Positions 58,779 through 62,068 of a DNA stretch of 62,068 bases are shown here, piece after piece. This DNA is from Ruminococcus sp. YE282 (GTDB lineage Bacteria; Bacillota; Clostridia; Oscillospirales; Acutalibacteraceae). Position 1 is the first letter of the stretch. Each line of letters opens with the position of its first letter. Under the pieces are notes generated by a model. The model was not told the DNA's origin. It did not search any database and saw only the letters and a program-made list of their open reading frames with translations. The position numbers and the translations under genes are program-made. The DNA is taken from assembly GCA_900101355.1 (NCBI GenBank), contig FMUV01000011.1, forward strand, positions 1 through 62,068, in the 5' to 3' direction.

Positions 58779-60300
58779 CTACAGCGTCTTTATAAATTTA
58801 TCAAAAGCCTTTTGTCCTTCAGGAGTTCTTTTGAATACACCTGCATCCAAAAGAACATTAAGAAACACCTTTCCTATCTCATTTTGAATTATTGAATCAA
58901 CATTATTTTCATTGATTTCATCATACTGCGAAACAAATTCATTTACCCACTCGGAATGTTTGCTGATTTTCGGAATTTCACTTACATCCTTGTGATTAAG
59001 AATAGCATCCTTTAAAATAGCCATTTCATCTTTAAGCCTTGAGGGCAATACTGCAAGTCCCATAACTTCAATAAGGCCGATATTTTCTTTTTTAATATGA
59101 TGCAAATTCGCATGAGGCTGAAATACTCCCAGAGGATGCTCTTCACTTGTGATATTATTTCTGAGAACGAGGTCAATAACAAATTTTCCATCCTTTGTAA
59201 AAGCAATCGGAGTAATAGTGTTGTGAATTTCACCATCTGTTTCGGCAAAAATGCCAACATCTGCGTCCGTGTACGCTCTCCAACTCTTTAGAATATAAGA
59301 AGATAATGAAATAATGCTGTCCTTGTTTTTACCTGTCAATCTTACAACTGACATAGGCCACTTTACGCCACTTTACAATTCCGCACTCCACATCATCAAA
59401 GCCGTTAACAATAAACTTTCTTTCAACCTCTGCCCTATTAAGTGCAAAGCTGTATCTGCCACCCTGAAAATGTTCATGTGTAAGTATTGAACCGCCTACA
59501 ATCGGTAAATCAGCATTCGAACCGATTATATAATGCGGAAACTGTGAAATAAAATCAAACAGTTTTCTGAATGTAGAATCATTGATTACCATTGGTGTAT
59601 GCTCACCGTTTAATACAATACAATGTTCATTGTAATAAACATACGGAGAATATTGCATAAACCAGTTATCTCCGTCAATGGTGAGCGGAATAATTCTGTG
59701 ATTATCTCTTGCAGGATGATTTACTCTTCCGGTATATCCTTCATTTTCCTTACAAAGCAAACATTTCGGATAGCCCGACTGTTTTTGAAGTTTTGCCGCT
59801 GCAATAGCTTTCGGATCTTTTTCAGGCTTTGAAAGATTTACAGTGATATCAATATCGCCGTATTCGGTTGATGTTTTCCACTTTAAGTCTTTTTTAATAC
59901 GATATCTTCTTATATAATCGGTATCGCAGCTGAATTTATAGTAGCTATCGGTTGCAAGTTTAGGAGAAAAGCTATAATTCTGCCAAAATTCTCTTATTAC
60001 TTCTGACGGTCGCTTAACAAGTGAAGCCATAAGTTTCACATCAAATAAGTCGCGATATGTTACTGTATTTTCGGGAATGATTCCTTTTTCGTATGCATAA
60101 TCAAGAAGTCCCGACAAAATTTCTTCAAGAGTATCCTCGTTATCTGCTGTAAGGCAAGTACAACTGTCATCGGGTTCATCCATATGGAACAACGGCAAAA
60201 GCCTATTTTGCGTGTAGATTATATCCTCTTTTTCAATAAGCCCTGTATTGATTCCGTATGAAACAAGTCTTAATATTAAGCCGTAAACGCTGTTCTTCAT
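58779..60300 (-). pseudogene. galT: galactose-1-phosphate uridylyltransferase, frameshifted by a 10-bp duplication
   Basis: The type 2 (Firmicutes) GalT is split. The first part, from ATG 60300 (GAGGCGG upstream), covers about 315 residues with the His-containing site GGSILTHEHFQGGRYSF and ends CGIVKWR. The second part resumes as PMSVVRLTGKNKD to 58779. At plus 59357-59376 the 10-base unit GCCACTTTAC occurs twice in tandem; removing one copy restores CGIVKWPMSVVRLTGKN. It should transfer UMP between glucose- and galactose-1-phosphate in the Leloir pathway. It lies 10 bases after galE. Confidence 0.92.
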
Positions 60301-60310
60301 AAATACCGCC

Positions 60311-61303
60311 TCACTTACTATAGCCGTTGGGATGTGTTGAATGCCATTTCCACGCTGTTTTAATAATTGTTCCCAGATCATCATACTCAGGTTTCCAGCC
60401 AAGTACAGTTTTCGCCTTATCGCTTGATGCAATCAATACAGCAGGATCGCCTCTTCTTCTGCTTTCTTCAACAACCTTAATATCTTTCTGTGTAACTTCC
60501 TTTGCTTTTTCAATTACCTCACGGACAGAAAAACCTACACCGTTGCCAAGATTGAATATATCACTTTTACCGCCCTTCATAAGATATTCAACTGCAAGAA
60601 TATGAGCCTGTGCAAGGTCAGTGACATGGATATAATCACGAATACAAGTTCCGTCAGATGTGGGATAATCAGTACCAAAAATACTTATGTGGTCACGGGT
60701 ACCCTGCGCCGCTTGAAGAATAATCGGAATAAGGTGGGTTTCAGGATTATGTGCCTCACCGATTTTTCCGCTGATATGTGCTCCGCATGCATTGAAATAT
60801 CTGAGAGAAACATATCTTAAACCATGTGCTTTTTCAACCCAATAGAACATTCTCTCCATGGATTTTTTTGTTTCTCCGTAGCAGTTTGTCGGATTTGTCG
60901 GATCGGTTTCAATAATAGGAGTTCTCTCAGGCTCACCGTATGTTGCCGCTGTTGATGAAAATACAATCTTATCAATTCCGTGAGCAACCATTGACTGAAG
61001 CAAAACCTTTGTGCCGTTGAGGTTATTATCATAATATTTGAGAGGGTTGGTCATACTTTCACCGACAAGTGAATTGGCTGCAAAATGAATTACAGCATCA
61101 ATACCTTTTTCTTTATCAAAAACGCTGTCAATTTCACTTCTGTTTCTGAGATCACCTTTATAAAATTTTGCTTTGGGATGAACCGCCTCAATATGACCTG
61201 TTTCAAGGTTATCGAATACAACAACCTCATTACCGCTTTCAATAAGTCTGTAAACTGTATGCGAACCGATATATCCGGCACCGCCTAAAACAAGAATTTT
61301 CAT
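60311..61303 (-). CDS. galE: UDP-glucose 4-epimerase
   Basis: An intact 330-residue SDR epimerase. NAD-binding GGAGYIGSHTVYRL is at the N-terminus; the catalytic sites SSTAATYG and YGETKKSMER are present, as are RYFNACGAH and substrate-side residues. ATG 61303 follows AAGGAGG; a frame to 61321 is less likely. It is first in the gal operon; an IS3-family element starts 46 bases upstream and probably separates it from its old promoter. Its product is also used for cell-surface sugars, which may explain why it is kept. Confidence 0.96.
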   Translation of the reverse strand: MKILVLGGAGYIGSHTVYRLIESGNEVVVFDNLETGHIEAVHPKAKFYKGDLRNRSEIDSVFDKEKGIDAVIHFAANSLVGESMTNPLKYYDNNLNGTKVLLQSMVAHGIDKIVFSSTAATYGEPERTPIIETDPTNPTNCYGETKKSMERMFYWVEKAHGLRYVSLRYFNACGAHISGKIGEAHNPETHLIPIILQAAQGTRDHISIFGTDYPTSDGTCIRDYIHVTDLAQAHILAVEYLMKGGKSDIFNLGNGVGFSVREVIEKAKEVTQKDIKVVEESRRRGDPAVLIASSDKAKTVLGWKPEYDDLGTIIKTAWKWHSTHPNGYSK

Positions 61304-61388
61304 TTTGTCCTCCTTATTCATAAAAACAAAACCTGCATAATTACATTACTGAACAAGTCCATAAAAAATGGACAATAGAAAAAAACAG

Positions 61389-61427
61389 CCTCCTATGGTA
61401 GAATAAAAAAATAACTACCATGGGAGG
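61389..61427 (+). promoter_or_regulatory. hairpin masking the transposase ribosome site
   Basis: Arms CCTCCTATGGTAG (61389-61401) and CTACCATGGGAGG (61415-61427), 13 bp with one G-U pair. The second arm contains the orfA Shine-Dalgarno GGGAGG, so read-through transcripts should be poorly translated. Confidence 0.75.
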
Positions 61428-61434
61428 TTTTGTT

Positions 61435-61785
61435 ATGCCACGGAAATATAGACACATAAAAGACTATGAGAAAGAGCTAATTGAATATATACAGCAAGGA
61501 CATACTTTGCGAGAAACCGGAGAAAAATTTGGATTCGCATATAAAGAAATGAGAGATTTCAAAACAAGATACAACAGAAATCAAAAGAAACTTGCGGCAG
61601 GAATAGCAATAAAGCCAAAAGGCAGACCACGAAAAGATGGGAACAAATTACCGCCGAGCGTACAACAGTTAAGCAAGTTATCACAATTGCAGTATGAACT
61701 TGCAAGTAAGGATAGATATATCAAGCGAATAGAAATGGAAAATGAGTTAATGCGGGATTTTCTCTCGCTCACAGAAAGGAAGTGA
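61435..61785 (+). CDS. IS3-family transposase OrfA
   Basis: The 116-residue OrfA has a helix-turn-helix at residues about 10-50 (YIQQGHTLRETGEKFGFAYK) and a leucine-zipper-like C-terminal helix (about 80-112). ATG 61435 follows GGGAGG. Its TGA overlaps the GTG of orfB by two bases. Confidence 0.88.
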   Translation: MPRKYRHIKDYEKELIEYIQQGHTLRETGEKFGFAYKEMRDFKTRYNRNQKKLAAGIAIKPKGRPRKDGNKLPPSVQQLSKLSQLQYELASKDRYIKRIEMENELMRDFLSLTERK

Positions 61786-62068
61786 AACCATCGATTAAGT
61801 ATCAAGTAATCTTTAAGCATAAAGACAAATACAGTATAAACTCAATGTGCAAATTCTTTGAAGTATCAAGAGGCGGATATTATGCGTTCTTGAAGCGAAT
61901 GGATATACCGGACAGAGATTTACCGTTAGCCGAAAAGATAAAAAAATGTCAGGAAGAAAGCCACAGAACATACGGCTATCGCAGAGTACATATATGGCTT
62001 GAAAGACAAGGAATACAACGCAATCCTAAAACAATTCTTCGTGTAATGCAAAAGTACAACTTGTTGTC
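61782..62068 (+). CDS. IS3-family transposase OrfB, N-terminal part (cut by window end)
   Basis: Starting at GTG 61782, with GAAAGGAA upstream, the frame is open to the window end. It contains the HTH_21 region EESHRTYGYRRVHIWLERQG typical of IS3 OrfB. The DDE catalytic domain would follow outside. Translation may occur by reinitiation or by frameshifting from OrfA. Confidence 0.88.
   Translation, partial: MKPSIKYQVIFKHKDKYSINSMCKFFEVSRGGYYAFLKRMDIPDRDLPLAEKIKKCQEESHRTYGYRRVHIWLERQGIQRNPKTILRVMQKYNLL

Larger units (their letters stand above)
61350..62068 (+). mobile_element. IS3-family insertion sequence, left part
   Basis: The likely left end is near 61350 (TGAACAAGTCC and AAAAATGGACA, as in IS150-type ends). 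OrfA and the start of OrfB follow. The right end lies outside the window. Confidence 0.8.

Overview
The window looks like a chromosomal segment of an AT-rich, low-GC Gram-positive gut anaerobe, most likely in the Ruminococcaceae/Oscillospirales. The indicators are two tRNA-synthetase T-box leaders, an ireB gene, LL-diaminopimelate aminotransferase (DapL), type III glutamine synthetase, LytTR/AgrC-like signalling genes, a SecA-type exported surface protein with a Ser/Gly stalk, and an integrative element with a large serine recombinase and TnpV. Genus is an inference; no rRNA or tRNA gene was found.

Layout. (1) 0.1-5.5 kb: a small exported protein and a degenerate receiver protein (minus), then a broken LytTR response regulator with its AgrC-like kinase, and a two-gene unit of a Rieske/FAD oxidoreductase and a tocopherol-cyclase-like protein. 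(2) 5.7-17.3 kb: a surface protein, alaS and pheST (divergent, each behind a T-box), ireB, a conserved small protein, an orphan GHKL kinase and an uncharacterised EVE-like protein. (3) 17.5-24 kb: minus-strand housekeeping genes (cation efflux, M18 aminopeptidase, lytic transglycosylase, coaE, tsaC, prfA, DUF951). (4) 24-44 kb: a nitrogen/glutamine block. One minus operon runs ANTAR regulator, carA, a carB-dapF fusion, pyrG, dapL; next to it are a fused ammonium channel-PII gene, glutamine synthetase III and divergent gltBD. The glnA and amt leaders each carry an intrinsic terminator overlapped by a small hexaloop hairpin with nearly the same loop, so ANTAR antitermination of both genes is a testable model. 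(5) 44-57.2 kb: a ~12 kb integrative element inserted in the 3' end of rlmD. It carries tnpV, a lipoprotein, 57-bp tandem repeats, a type III restriction-modification system, an AAA ATPase, ParB and a large serine recombinase. The crossover lies in a 13-bp near-identical sequence that is read in the same frame in rlmD and in the recombinase gene, so integration and excision should exchange the C-termini of the two proteins. (6) 57.2-62 kb: a decaying Leloir galactose operon (galE intact, galT frameshifted by a 10-bp duplication, galM with an in-frame amber stop), with an IS3-family element inserted 46 bp upstream of galE.

A family of four related intergenic elements (about 17.36, 23.87, 33.02 and 37.67 kb), each starting with a promoter-like TATAAT box followed by a hairpin, is not explained by any gene. 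They may be copies of a structured RNA or small IS200/IS605-derived elements. All statements come from reading the sequence; no database search or folding program was run.
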